Assembly (NCBI GenBank): GCA_902472305.1
Contig: CABRNK010000013.1
Span: 1-64,000 of the forward strand
Direction of reading: 5' to 3'
Length of the DNA: 64,000 nucleotides
DNA from: Hominenteromicrobium sp900549945
GTDB taxonomy: Bacteria; Bacillota; Clostridia; Oscillospirales; Acutalibacteraceae
Part shown: positions 7,034 through 16,363 of the stretch, piece after piece
How the letters are laid out: every line of letters starts with the position of its first letter
Numbering within the stretch: position 1 is the stretch's first letter
Translations under genes and position numbers: made by a program
The notes under the pieces: model-generated
Told to the model about the DNA's origin: nothing
What the model saw: the letters and a program-made list of their open reading frames with translations, nothing else
The model's database searches: none

Positions 7034-8875
7034 GTGAAAGAGACAAAAAAGACGCGGCCCCGGTACAATATGGCGCAGAACGCCGGGTACATGATCGCGC
7101 TCGCGTGGCGGGAGGAAAAGAGCGTGCTGTGGCTATGCCTGCTGCTTGCCGCGCTGCACGTCGCGATCAGCGTGACGGAGCTTTTCCTCGCGCCGGCCGT
7201 GCTCGGGCAGGTGGAAGCCGCGGCGCCGCTGCCCGTGCTGCTCGGCACGATCGCCGCATTTACCGCCGGGCTTCTTCTGCTGCGCGGCCTGCGGGCGTAT
7301 ACAAACGAGAACACCAGCTTCGGCCGCATCTCGCTGCGCACGCACATCTGCATGCAGATCAGCTGCAAAACGCTCACGACCTCGTACCCGAACCTCGACG
7401 ATCAGGCGCTGCTCAAGGAACGCGAAAAGAGCCAGATGGCCACAAACAGCAATTCTTCCTCCAGCGAAGCCATCTGGCGGACGCTGACGGAGCTTCTTCA
7501 AAATTCCGCCGGCTTCCTGATCTATTTGATCCTGTTCCTCTCGCTCGACCCCGTGCTGATTCTGATCGTCCTTGCGACCGCGGCGCTCAGCTACCTCGCA
7601 TCGACGCGCGCCGCAAAATGGAGCTTCAACCGGCGCGAGGAGGAGGCCAGCTTTTCCCAGCATATGGATTATGTCGATTCCAAAGCCAGCGGCCACGCGA
7701 TGCTCAAGGATATCCGCATCTTCGGCATGGGGCGCTGGCTGCGCGACGTTTACACCGCCGCGATGCGCATGTTCCGGCACTTTTTGTTCCGCCAGCAGCG
7801 CGTTTACTTTCTGAGCGACCTCGCGGACGTCGCGCTGACCTTTCTGCGCAGCGGCGCTTCCTACGCCTACCTGCTGTTTTTGACGCTGCAAAACGGCCTC
7901 TCCGCCTCTGAATTTCTGCTGTACTTCACGGCGGTCGGCGGCTTCACGACTTGGATATCCGGCATTCTCTCGGGTTTTGCCGAGCTGCACCGCTTCAGTC
8001 TGGAAATCAACAGCATCCGCGCCTATTTGGAGGCGCCGGAGCCGTTCCGCTTTGAGGACGGCGAGCCGCTCGAGCCCGACCCCGAAAAGCCGTACACGAT
8101 TGAGCTGCAAAACGTCTCGTTCCGCTACCCCGGCGCGGAAAAGGACACGCTGCAAAACGTCAGCCTCAAGGTAACGCCCGGCGAAAAGCTCGCGGTCGTC
8201 GGCCTGAACGGCGCCGGCAAGACGACGCTGATCAAGCTGATCTGCGGCTTTTATGACCCGACCGAGGGCGCCGTGCTGCTGAACGGCGAGGACATCCGAA
8301 AATACAACCGCCGCGACTATTACCGCCATTTTTCCGCCGTGTTTCAGGATTTTTCGATCTACGAAACCACGCTTTCGGACAATGTGACGCAGACGCCGGG
8401 CAGCACAGACCGCGCCGGCATGGAGCGCGCGCTGGAAAGGGCCGGCCTGCTGGAGCGCTGCCGCGCGCTGCCGCACGGCGGCGAAACGCACATCGGCCGC
8501 ACGCTCTACGAGGACGGCATCCAGCTTTCGGGCGGCGAGATGCAGCGCCTGATGCTGGCCCGCGCGCTCTACAAGGACGCGCCGGTCATCGTGCTCGACG
8601 AGCCGACCGCCGCGCTCGACCCGATCGCCGAGCACGAGCTCTACCTGCACTACAGCGCGACGACCGCCGGGCGCACCGCCTTCTACATCTCGCACCGCCT
8701 CGCCTCCACGCGGTTCTGCGACCGCATCCTGTTCCTCGAAAACGGGCGGATCGCGGAGGCGGGCACGCACGAATCCCTGCTCGCACAGGGCGGCCGCTAC
8801 GCCGAACTGTTCGAAGTGCAGAGCCGCTATTACCGGGAAGGGGAGGTTTGTTTCAATGAAAACGAAGAAGGATGA
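7034..8875 (+). CDS. ABC transporter, fused permease/ATPase, subunit 1
   Basis: 613 residues. N-terminal six-helix exporter domain (about 30-330), then an ABC domain with Walker A G-L-N-G-A-G-K-T-T (about 391), signature L-S-G-G-E and Walker B V-I-V-L-D-E-P with the D-loop. GTG start at 7034, eight bases after AGGAG. It overlaps the next gene by 20 bp, so the products are probably made together and form a heterodimer. Unlike many peptide exporters it has no C39 peptidase domain. The substrate cannot be read from sequence; the LytTR/GHKL neighbours suggest a peptide or antimicrobial. Confidence 0.92.
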   Translation: MKETKKTRPRYNMAQNAGYMIALAWREEKSVLWLCLLLAALHVAISVTELFLAPAVLGQVEAAAPLPVLLGTIAAFTAGLLLLRGLRAYTNENTSFGRISLRTHICMQISCKTLTTSYPNLDDQALLKEREKSQMATNSNSSSSEAIWRTLTELLQNSAGFLIYLILFLSLDPVLILIVLATAALSYLASTRAAKWSFNRREEEASFSQHMDYVDSKASGHAMLKDIRIFGMGRWLRDVYTAAMRMFRHFLFRQQRVYFLSDLADVALTFLRSGASYAYLLFLTLQNGLSASEFLLYFTAVGGFTTWISGILSGFAELHRFSLEINSIRAYLEAPEPFRFEDGEPLEPDPEKPYTIELQNVSFRYPGAEKDTLQNVSLKVTPGEKLAVVGLNGAGKTTLIKLICGFYDPTEGAVLLNGEDIRKYNRRDYYRHFSAVFQDFSIYETTLSDNVTQTPGSTDRAGMERALERAGLLERCRALPHGGETHIGRTLYEDGIQLSGGEMQRLMLARALYKDAPVIVLDEPTAALDPIAEHELYLHYSATTAGRTAFYISHRLASTRFCDRILFLENGRIAEAGTHESLLAQGGRYAELFEVQSRYYREGEVCFNENEEG

Positions 8876-10736
8876 AGCCGCCGCAGGCTTCTGGGAAACG
8901 CTGCACGCCACATGCCGCGCCTATAAGATTTGGCACCGGTATGCGCCGAAGCTGCTGCTCTCCACCGCACTGTACAGCGCCTTTTCTGCGCTCGCACCGT
9001 ATGTGCCGATCTACTTCTCGGCGCAGATCTTAAACGAGCTTGCCGGCGCGCGCAGCCCTGAGCGCCTGACAGAGCTCGTGATGCTGACGATCGCCGTGAC
9101 TGCCGCACTCGCCGCCGTAACCGCGCTGCTGCGGCGTTGGAAGGAGATTCATGAGCACACCGTCTATCACAGCAACCTATTTATCCAAATCGATAAGATG
9201 CTTTCGATGGATTTTCAGGCGGCCGACGCGCCGCAGACGCACACGCTCCTCTCTCAGATCTGGCAGAACACGAACTGGTTCGGTCACGGCCTGATACTCC
9301 CGATCTGGTATCTCGAAAAGCTGATCCAGCCTGTTTTCGGCATTCTGGGCGCCGCCGCACTTTCCGTGACGCTCTTCACCGAGCCGGTGCCCACATCGGC
9401 CGGCGCGCTCGCCGCGCTCAACAATCCGCTCATCACCGCGCTGGCGCTGCTGCTTCTGCTCGGCGTCAGCTTCCTCTCCCCCGTTTTTCGAACCAAGAGC
9501 GCCATGTGGGTCGCCCGAAGCACAGGCAGCGCCAAGGAAACCAACCGTTTCTTTATCTTCAACATCACCGCCATGCGGGACCGCTGCCGTGCGCCCGACG
9601 CGCGCATCTACCGGCAGGACCGCCTGCTTCTGCACTACGCGAACACCGTCAATGAATTCTGCACGCAGGGCACCTTTGCCAAATGCGCGCGCGGCCCGAT
9701 GGGCCTGTGGGCCGGCGCCGCGGCGGCCGTTTCAGCGGTTTTCACCGGCCTCGCCTATGCGTTCGTCTGCCTCAAGGCGTGGGCCGGCGCGTTCGCGGTG
9801 GGCAGCGTCGCGCAGTATGTCGGCGCGATCACCGCGCTTTCCGAAAGCGTCGGCACGCTCGTCTCCACATGGGGCGAGCTCCGCGCGAACGCGGTTTTCC
9901 TGCGCCAGACCTTCAAATTTCTCGACACGCCCAACGAGATGTATCAGGGCAGCCTGACGACCGAAAAGCGCAGCGACCGGAACTACGAGATAGAATTTTG
10001 CGACGTGTCGTTCCGCTACCCCGGCGCTGAGGACTACGCCCTGCGCCATGTTTCGATGAAATTCCGCATCGGTGAGCGGCTCGCGGTCGTCGGCGAAAAC
10101 GGCTCGGGCAAAACGACGTTCATCAAGCTGCTGTGCCGCCTCTACGACCCGACGGAGGGCACGATTCTGCTCAACGGCATCGACATCCGCAAGTACGACT
10201 ACGACGAGTACATCGCGCTGTTCTCGGTCGTGTTTCAGGATTTCCAGCTCCTCTCCTTCTCGCTCGGCCAGAACGTGGCCACCGCCGTGCAGTACAGCCC
10301 CGAGCGCGCCAAGGCCTGCCTGCAAAAGGCCGGCTTCGGAGACCGCCTTTCGCAGCTTCCGGACGGCCTCGAAACGAAGCTCTACAAGGATTTCGACGAA
10401 AACGGCGTGCAGATCTCGGGCGGCGAGGCGCAGAAAATCGCCCTCGCAAGAGCGCTCTACAAGGACGCGCCGTTCGTCGTGCTCGACGAGCCGACCGCCG
10501 CGCTCGACCCGATCGCCGAGATGGAGGTCTACGAGAAATTCAACGAGATCGTCGGCGACAAAACGGCCGTCTACATCAGCCACCGGCTCTCCTCCTGCCG
10601 CTTCTGCGACAGCATCGCCGTGTTCGACCGCGGCAGCATCATTCAGCGCGGCACGCACGAAACGCTCGTGCGCGACGCCGGCGGCAAGTACGCCGCACTG
10701 TGGAACGCGCAGGCGCAGTATTACACCGCGCGCTGA
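8856..10736 (+). CDS. ABC transporter, fused permease/ATPase, subunit 2
   Basis: 626 residues. Six-helix exporter domain, then Walker A G-E-N-G-S-G-K-T-T (about 411), signature I-S-G-G-E and Walker B V-V-L-D-E-P-T. Both subunits of the pair keep Walker A and B and the catalytic E, so both nucleotide sites look competent. The ATG at 8856 follows GGGGAGGT inside the end of subunit 1. No toxin, lantibiotic or precursor-peptide gene is visible nearby. Confidence 0.92.
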   Translation: MKTKKDEAAAGFWETLHATCRAYKIWHRYAPKLLLSTALYSAFSALAPYVPIYFSAQILNELAGARSPERLTELVMLTIAVTAALAAVTALLRRWKEIHEHTVYHSNLFIQIDKMLSMDFQAADAPQTHTLLSQIWQNTNWFGHGLILPIWYLEKLIQPVFGILGAAALSVTLFTEPVPTSAGALAALNNPLITALALLLLLGVSFLSPVFRTKSAMWVARSTGSAKETNRFFIFNITAMRDRCRAPDARIYRQDRLLLHYANTVNEFCTQGTFAKCARGPMGLWAGAAAAVSAVFTGLAYAFVCLKAWAGAFAVGSVAQYVGAITALSESVGTLVSTWGELRANAVFLRQTFKFLDTPNEMYQGSLTTEKRSDRNYEIEFCDVSFRYPGAEDYALRHVSMKFRIGERLAVVGENGSGKTTFIKLLCRLYDPTEGTILLNGIDIRKYDYDEYIALFSVVFQDFQLLSFSLGQNVATAVQYSPERAKACLQKAGFGDRLSQLPDGLETKLYKDFDENGVQISGGEAQKIALARALYKDAPFVVLDEPTAALDPIAEMEVYEKFNEIVGDKTAVYISHRLSSCRFCDSIAVFDRGSIIQRGTHETLVRDAGGKYAALWNAQAQYYTAR

Positions 10737-10753
10737 AGCGCACACACCGCCAT

Positions 10754-10776
10754 AAAAACAGCCCGGGCTGTTTTTT
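10754..10776. terminator. Bidirectional terminator
   Basis: A perfect palindrome, A5-CAGCC/CGGGCTG-T5, lies between the converging ABC exporter and ABC-2 operons and has T-runs on both strands. Confidence 0.85.
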
Positions 10777-11551
10777 ACGACCCCGTTGACTTGTACCTTT
10801 TCACGCCGAAGCGAAAGAGCAGCAGGCACGGGACGAGCACCAGCGCGGCCGCGAGCGGCAGCAGCATCAGCCACGCGGCGGACGAGCGGCCCACGAGATA
10901 CAAAAGCGGGTAATACTGGAACAAGGCAAGCGGCACGACGAAGGTCAGAACCCACAGCACCTGTTTTCCGTAGACCGAAAACGGGTAGCGGCCGAACTGC
11001 CGCGCGCCGTACGTGAAAATATCGAGAAACTGGACGCTTTCGGTCGTGAAGAACGTGCACGCCGCCTTCAAAAGAAACATTGCGAAAAACACGACGGCGC
11101 CGCAAACGATCATCAGCACGAGCGCGAGCGCCTTCGGCACGGTCCACGCGACGCCGCTCGCCGGCACCGCCCAGCACAGCACGACGGCCGCCTGCACCAG
11201 CAGGCCGAGCCGCGTAAAATCAAAATTCGGCACGAGTATCTGCAAGAGCACCGGCCGCGGGCGCACGAGCGCGCGGTCGAACGAGCCGTCGCCCAAAATG
11301 CGCGAAAACGCGGCGAGCCCGCCGCCGAACAGCTCGCCGACCGAAAACGCCGAGACGACGACCGCAAAGCAGAGGAACACCTGCCCGTAGGTGAAACCGT
11401 CGACCGCGTCGATCCGCTCAAAAATGAACGCAAGGCTGAAAAAGGACGCGAAGGCCGTCAGAAACTGCCCGAGCACCGTCATGAAAAACGACATGCGGTA
11501 CTGCATCTGGCTTTTGAGATTCATCAGAAAAAGATTCCAATAGAGCTTCAT
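10775..11551 (-). CDS. ABC-2 type permease (DUF990-like)
   Basis: 258 residues, six predicted membrane helices, no ATPase motif. Resembles the paired permeases encoded beside a single ATPase of the Nat/DUF990 type. Starts 3 bp after the upstream permease stop, so the three genes at 13329-10775 form a tight operon. Its stop codon lies in the bidirectional terminator. Substrate unknown. Confidence 0.85.
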   Translation of the reverse strand: MKLYWNLFLMNLKSQMQYRMSFFMTVLGQFLTAFASFFSLAFIFERIDAVDGFTYGQVFLCFAVVVSAFSVGELFGGGLAAFSRILGDGSFDRALVRPRPVLLQILVPNFDFTRLGLLVQAAVVLCWAVPASGVAWTVPKALALVLMIVCGAVVFFAMFLLKAACTFFTTESVQFLDIFTYGARQFGRYPFSVYGKQVLWVLTFVVPLALFQYYPLLYLVGRSSAAWLMLLPLAAALVLVPCLLLFRFGVKRYKSTGS

Positions 11552-11554
11552 CGC

Positions 11555-12358
11555 TTACCCTCCCTGCACAACGACGCGCTTCAGCGACACGCACATGCAC
11601 AGCTTGCCCAGCGCGACGAGCGCCGCAAGCCAGAACACCTGCGCGAGAAGCCCCGCCCACAGCGCCGCGCCGGAAAGCGTGCCGCAGTAGATACGCAACG
11701 GGATGTCGCGCATCGCCGCAAACGGCAGCCACTGCACGACGCCGCGCACGGCGTCCGGAAAAAATGCCAGAGGGATCAGGCCGCCGGAAAGCAAACTCGT
11801 CACCGCCGTGAAAATGACGCGCGTACCGCGGTGCGAAAGCGTGAAAAACATGGAGATGTGCATCAGCGTGGAGATCGACACCGTCACGAAAAGCCCCAGC
11901 ACGGCCGATATGAGGAACAGAAGAAGCTGCGCGGCACTGCCGGGCAGAAGCAGGCGGTATGGCTCGGGCAGCAAAAGCGCGATGAGCAGCATCGGCAGAA
12001 AGCCCGTGCACAGCGGCGCCACGCGGTTGCCCGCCGCCGAAAACAGCCAGCGCGTGTAGAGGTCCGCCGGGCGCACCAGTTCGTACGCAATGCCGCCGGA
12101 GCGGATCGAATCGTAAATATCCTCGTCGCCGCACACAACCGAAAACACCGTATAAAGCGCCTGCTGCATCCACATATACGCCGCCGTCTGCGGAAAGGTC
12201 ATCGAAAAATCCGCGTCGCCCGCCGCATACACCGCCGAAAAGGCGAGGATCTCGAAAAACGCCCAGAAAAAGCGCGCGAAGATCGCGCCGAGCGCGACGG
12301 CGCGGTACTGCAGGCCGTTGATCAGCCGGATGCGGAAAATAGAAAGATACGTTTTCAT
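11555..12358 (-). CDS. ABC-2 type permease (DUF990-like)
   Basis: 267 residues, about six membrane helices, and a cytoplasmic stretch M-F-F-T-L-S-H-R-G-T-R-V between helices. Homologous in layout to the next permease, so the transporter is probably a heterodimer of membrane subunits. Its start overlaps the end of the ATPase gene by 4 bp (ATGA-type coupling). Confidence 0.85.
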   Translation of the reverse strand: MKTYLSIFRIRLINGLQYRAVALGAIFARFFWAFFEILAFSAVYAAGDADFSMTFPQTAAYMWMQQALYTVFSVVCGDEDIYDSIRSGGIAYELVRPADLYTRWLFSAAGNRVAPLCTGFLPMLLIALLLPEPYRLLLPGSAAQLLLFLISAVLGLFVTVSISTLMHISMFFTLSHRGTRVIFTAVTSLLSGGLIPLAFFPDAVRGVVQWLPFAAMRDIPLRIYCGTLSGAALWAGLLAQVFWLAALVALGKLCMCVSLKRVVVQGG

Positions 12359-13329
12359 ATGCGGTACTCCCTGTAAAGCGCCGCGACCATCTCCTCCGCC
12401 GTGATCTCGGAGACCGTGACGTCGGTCAGCGCGGCGCCGGCGGCAAGGTGCGCGACGGCGTCGGAAGCCGTGAGCACCGCGGGGTCAAGCGAAAGCTCCA
12501 GCTCGCCCGCGCGGCAGGCCGTCAGTGTGAGGCCGGGGCACAGCGCGGGCGCCGCCCCGCCGAAGCGGACGACGATTTTCTTCTTCCCGGAGACGCGCCG
12601 CCGCAGCGTGTCGAGGCTGCCGTCCAGCAGAAGCTGCCCTTTGCCGATCAAAAGCACGCGGGAGGCGAGCGCTTCAATATCCTGCATGTCGTGCGTCGTC
12701 AGCACAACGGTCGTGCCGCGCTCCCGGTTCTGCTCGCGGATGAACCGGCGCACCTCGAGCTTTGACGCGGCATCCAGCCCGATCGTCGGCTCGTCGAGGA
12801 ATATGGTTTTCGGGTCGTGCAGCAGCGAGGCCGCGATCTCGCACCGCATCCGCTGGCCAAGGCTCAGCGTCCGCGCCGGGGCTTTCAGCAGCTCGCCGAG
12901 GCCGAGCAGCGCCGCGAGCGCGTCGAGATTTCTTTTGTACCGCGCCGGCTCCACCCGGTACATGTCGCGCAGCAGCTCAAAACTGTCGATGACCGGCACA
13001 TCCCACCAAAGCTGGCTGCGCTGGCCGAACACGACGCCGATTTCCCGCGTGTGGGCGGTGCGCTCCCGCCACGGGACGCGCCCGTTGACGAGGCAGCGCC
13101 CGCTGTCCGGCGTCAGGATGCCGCACATGATCTTAACCGTCGTGCTCTTTCCCGCGCCGTTTGGGCCGATGTAGCCGACGATCTCGCCGTCCCCGACCGT
13201 GAAGCTCACATCGCAAAGCGCCTGAATCGTCTCGTGCTCCCGGGAGAACAGCGCCTTGACGGCGCTGCCGAAGCCCGCCTGCCGCTTCATCACGCGGTAG
13301 GTCTTTGTCACATTCTGAAATTCGATCAC
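12355..13329 (-). CDS. ABC transporter ATP-binding protein
   Basis: 324 residues. Walker A G-P-N-G-A-G-K-S-T-T, signature region S-L-G-Q-R-M-R, Walker B I-F-L-D-E-P-T-I-G-L-D and H-loop T-T-H-D. The signature is S-L-G-Q rather than L-S-G-G, as is usual in this exporter subfamily. The C-terminal 100 residues are a beta-rich extension. GTG start at 13329 with GGGAGGGG five bases upstream; the frame is open further up but has no ribosome site. Confidence 0.92.
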   Translation of the reverse strand: MIEFQNVTKTYRVMKRQAGFGSAVKALFSREHETIQALCDVSFTVGDGEIVGYIGPNGAGKSTTVKIMCGILTPDSGRCLVNGRVPWRERTAHTREIGVVFGQRSQLWWDVPVIDSFELLRDMYRVEPARYKRNLDALAALLGLGELLKAPARTLSLGQRMRCEIAASLLHDPKTIFLDEPTIGLDAASKLEVRRFIREQNRERGTTVVLTTHDMQDIEALASRVLLIGKGQLLLDGSLDTLRRRVSGKKKIVVRFGGAAPALCPGLTLTACRAGELELSLDPAVLTASDAVAHLAAGAALTDVTVSEITAEEMVAALYREYRI

Positions 13330-13490
13330 GGTTTCCCCTCCCTTGCTGAATCCATCGTATTTTCCCGAAATTAGGGAGATCATTTTACCGTATTTCCGCA
13401 CAAAAATCAACAGAAATGCAAAATTTTATGTGTTTTCCGCTGTATTTTGGCAGTTCACGCTTTCTGCGCGGTTTTTGCCGTCCCCCACGG

Positions 13491-13526
13491 AAAAAGGAGG
13501 CCCGCCGGAATCCCCGGCAGGCCTCC
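13491..13526 (-). terminator. Terminator after the acetyltransferase gene
   Basis: On the minus strand GGAGGCC (13520-13526 side) pairs with GGCCTCC (13496-13502 side) around an inner CCGG stem, followed by five T (13491-13495). Confidence 0.85.
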
Positions 13527-13529
13527 CCG

Positions 13530-13970
13530 TCACCCGAGCGGCTTGATAAAGCGAAGCTGGGCTTTTTCTTCTGTATAACCGTTTTGCCGGTAGAAATCGT
13601 GCGCGCCGGCGCGCGTCATGCCGGAATTCAGCCGGATGAAACGCACGCCCGTCTCCCGCGCCCAATTTTCGACGGCGCCGAGCAGCGCCGTACCGATCCC
13701 CCGCCGGCGGCAGTCCGCCGAAACGGCGAGGCCGAGCACGTTTTTCATCGTGTCGCAATACAGCACGTCGTAGTCAGCGGCGTGGATGTATCCCGCAACT
13801 GCGCCGCCGCTTTCGGCGATGAACACGCGCTCGCGCGGGTTTTTAAGCGCCGCCCGGAGCTTTTGCAGCACGAGCGCCGCCGTGCAGTCGTAGCCGAGCG
13901 CTTCTCGGCTGAGGCGGGCAATCGCCTCAGCGTCCTGCGGGCGGGCGGGGCGGATCTCAAAGCCCTCCAC
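13530..13970 (-). CDS. GNAT-family N-acetyltransferase
   Basis: 146 residues. Typical GNAT core: V-F-I-A-E-S-G-G strand, then L-A-V-S-A-D-C-R-R-R-G-I-G-T-A-L-L, which is the acetyl-CoA loop (R-R-x-G-I-G), and a C-terminal F-Y-R-Q-N-G-Y motif. It lies 6 bp after the GH31 gene and is probably co-transcribed. Substrate unknown. Confidence 0.85.
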   Translation of the reverse strand: MEGFEIRPARPQDAEAIARLSREALGYDCTAALVLQKLRAALKNPRERVFIAESGGAVAGYIHAADYDVLYCDTMKNVLGLAVSADCRRRGIGTALLGAVENWARETGVRFIRLNSGMTRAGAHDFYRQNGYTEEKAQLRFIKPLG

Positions 13971-13976
13971 CGCGCG

Positions 13977-15980
13977 TCAGCCCTTGAATACCCCGAGCAG
14001 GCCGGCGTCTCTCGTGTAGACCGGGATCACGGTCAGCGGCGCGTCGGCCTCAACCGTCCGGCCGCCCTCGACCGCCTCGCCGGTCCACGCGTTGTACCAC
14101 GTGCCCGCGGGCAGATAGACGGTCTTCGTGCGCTGCCCGGCCTCCATGACCGGCGCGACGAGCAGGCTGCCGCCGAACATGTACTGGCCGTCGAGCGTCC
14201 AGCAGTTTTTGTCCTCGGGGAAGTCGTAGAACATCGGGCGGATGACCGGCGTGCCCTTTTCGTGGGCGTCCTGCATCAGGCCGGTGATGTACGGGCGCAG
14301 GCGCTCGCGCAGGAACATGTACTTTCTGCACATCTCGTAGAGTGTTTCGCCGTAGGACCAGACCTCGTTCGGGCCGCCGGAGGCCATGCGTCCGCCGCCC
14401 ACGGTGCTCATCGGCGGGGTGTGCGGCTCGCGGTCGCCGTGCAGGCGCATGACCGGGCAGAACGTGCCGTACTGGAACCAGCGCGCGAACACCTCTCGGA
14501 ACGCTTCGTCGCTCGGGTCGCCGCCGTGGAAGCCGCCGATGTCGGTCGTCCACCACGGGATGCCCGCGATGCCCATATGCAGGCCTGCGGCGAACTGGTT
14601 GCGGAAGCTCTCGAAGCTCGAATGGATGTCGCCCGACCAGACGAGCGCGCCGTACTTCTGCGAGCCGGCCCACGCGCAGCGCAGGAGGTTCAAAATATTC
14701 TTCTGCCCCGCCTTCTCCATGCCTTCAAAGAAGGTCTGGGCGTAGCACTTCGGGTAGATATTGCCGATCTGCACGTTCGGCCCAAGATGATAGCGGTAGT
14801 TGTCGAAATCGTAGTAGGAGTACTCCGGCTCGGCCTCATCCAGCCAGAACACGCGCACGCCCTTGTCGTAGTAATTCTTCTTCACTTCGTTCCAGACGAA
14901 TTCGCGCGCCTCGGGGTTCGTCGCGTCGTAGTGGATCGTGTCGTCCACGCAGTGCAGCCCCACCGGGAAGCCGCGCTCCACGTTGATGAGCAGGCCGCGT
15001 TCGCGCATCTCGTGGAAATTCGCGCACTTGTGGTCGACGGTCGGCCAGATCGAGACCATCAGCTCGATGCCCATTTCCTTCAGCTCGCGGATCATCGCGT
15101 CCGGATCGGGCCAGTACTGCGGGTCGAAGCGCCATTCGCCCTCGAGCGGCCAGTGGAAGAAATCGACGACGATGACGGAGATCGGCAGGCCGCGGCGCTT
15201 GTACTCGCGCGCCACCTCCAAAAGCTCCTCCTGCGTCTGGTAGCGCAGCTTGCACTGCCAGAAGCCCATCGCCCAATCCGGCATCATCGGCACGGTGCCG
15301 GTCACGGCGGCGTAGGACTCCTCGATTTCCGCCGGGGTATCGCCCGCGGTAATCCAATAGTCGATGACCTTTGTGGAGACGGCGCGCCACGAGGTCACGT
15401 TCGTGCCGAAGGTGACGGAGCCGACGCCCGGGTTGTTCCAGAGGAAGCCGTAGCCGAGCGAGGAGAGCACAAACGGCACGCTCGCCTGCGAATTGCGGTG
15501 CGCAAGCTCCAGCTCGCAGCCCTTGAGGTTCAGAAGCGGCTGCTGGTACTGGCCCATGCCGAACAGCATTTCCTTCGGATCGGATTCAAACCGCACGGTC
15601 GCCGAGAAATCGCCGCCGAGAATCGGCCTGTGCTCGCGGGCGTCCACGTCGAGCGCGCTGCACTTCGGGGAGGTCACGTCCCGGCGGTTGCGGACGAATT
15701 CCTCCAAAAGCAGCTTGCCGTTCTGATTATAGAACGTGAGCTTGCCCGCCTTTGTGACCTTCGCTGTGATTTTGCCGTTTGTGACCGCCGCTTCCTTTTC
15801 GCCGACCACGATCTCGGCCGAGGCGCTGTGCGGCGCCTCAAGCGCCCAGTTTTCGGGCGGCATCTGAGGCATCTTCGTCGAGCGGACGCGCAGGGCGTTT
15901 TCGCCCCACGGCTCGATCCACAGCTTTTCATTGTTGTCGGTCACCACGAGGCGGCCGTCCATTTCGCGCAGAATCGCCAT
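13977..15980 (-). CDS. Glycoside hydrolase family 31 (alpha-xylosidase/alpha-glucosidase type)
   Basis: 667 residues. GH31 barrel with catalytic nucleophile D near 378 in F-W-L-D-E-A-E-P-E and acid/base D near 450 in V-W-S-G-D-I; the W-W-T-T-D-I-G-G-F segment follows. The E-A-E-P-E context resembles YicI-type alpha-xylosidases more than alpha-glucosidases. No signal peptide, so it is intracellular and would act on imported oligosaccharides. ATG at 15980 after GGAAAG. Substrate assignment is inference. Confidence 0.9.
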   Translation of the reverse strand: MAILREMDGRLVVTDNNEKLWIEPWGENALRVRSTKMPQMPPENWALEAPHSASAEIVVGEKEAAVTNGKITAKVTKAGKLTFYNQNGKLLLEEFVRNRRDVTSPKCSALDVDAREHRPILGGDFSATVRFESDPKEMLFGMGQYQQPLLNLKGCELELAHRNSQASVPFVLSSLGYGFLWNNPGVGSVTFGTNVTSWRAVSTKVIDYWITAGDTPAEIEESYAAVTGTVPMMPDWAMGFWQCKLRYQTQEELLEVAREYKRRGLPISVIVVDFFHWPLEGEWRFDPQYWPDPDAMIRELKEMGIELMVSIWPTVDHKCANFHEMRERGLLINVERGFPVGLHCVDDTIHYDATNPEAREFVWNEVKKNYYDKGVRVFWLDEAEPEYSYYDFDNYRYHLGPNVQIGNIYPKCYAQTFFEGMEKAGQKNILNLLRCAWAGSQKYGALVWSGDIHSSFESFRNQFAAGLHMGIAGIPWWTTDIGGFHGGDPSDEAFREVFARWFQYGTFCPVMRLHGDREPHTPPMSTVGGGRMASGGPNEVWSYGETLYEMCRKYMFLRERLRPYITGLMQDAHEKGTPVIRPMFYDFPEDKNCWTLDGQYMFGGSLLVAPVMEAGQRTKTVYLPAGTWYNAWTGEAVEGGRTVEADAPLTVIPVYTRDAGLLGVFKG

Positions 15981-16363
15981 ACAAAACTTCCTTTCCGTTA
16001 TAAAAGCCTTTCATACAATCCCCGGCCTGTGCCGTTTTACCTAAATCATACCGCAAACCGGCGTGATTTTCTATAGTAATCTTTTGATATTATTGCGGAT
16101 TTTTGCGAAATTCACCGCGGCTTACCGCGCCTGATGGTATGCTATCCCAAAACAGGATACTTTCCCGCCTATTTCCTGCTCCCCGTGCGCGCACGTTCAG
16201 GCTTTCCGGCTTCGGGAAACGCCTCTTATGGAAATTTGTGCCCAGCCGATAGTTTTCCCCCGCAAATCGCGGTAGACAGCGCGGGCCGCGCCTGTTATAC
16301 TCAAAACAGGAATCTTTTGGGAACGGGACGGGCGGCATGCCTGTCCGGAAAGGAAGGAATTGT
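15981..16363. other. Divergent intergenic region with a rightward promoter
   Basis: About 380 bp between the divergent GH31 gene and the isomerase gene at 16364. Rightward promoter: TAGACA (16273-16278), 17 bp, TATACT (16296-16301). On the leftward side a TATGAT-like -10 is visible near 16050 but no convincing -35. No further gene is seen. Confidence 0.55.

Noticed and set aside
7133..8911. 592-codon open frame opposite the first ABC exporter gene
   Set aside because: Composition is that of a reverse-strand shadow; the ABC motifs on the plus strand are unambiguous.
13416..16076. 886-codon open frame opposite the acetyltransferase and GH31 genes
   Set aside because: Antisense frame kept open by high GC; Arg/His/Val-rich with no domain, while the other strand encodes clear enzymes.
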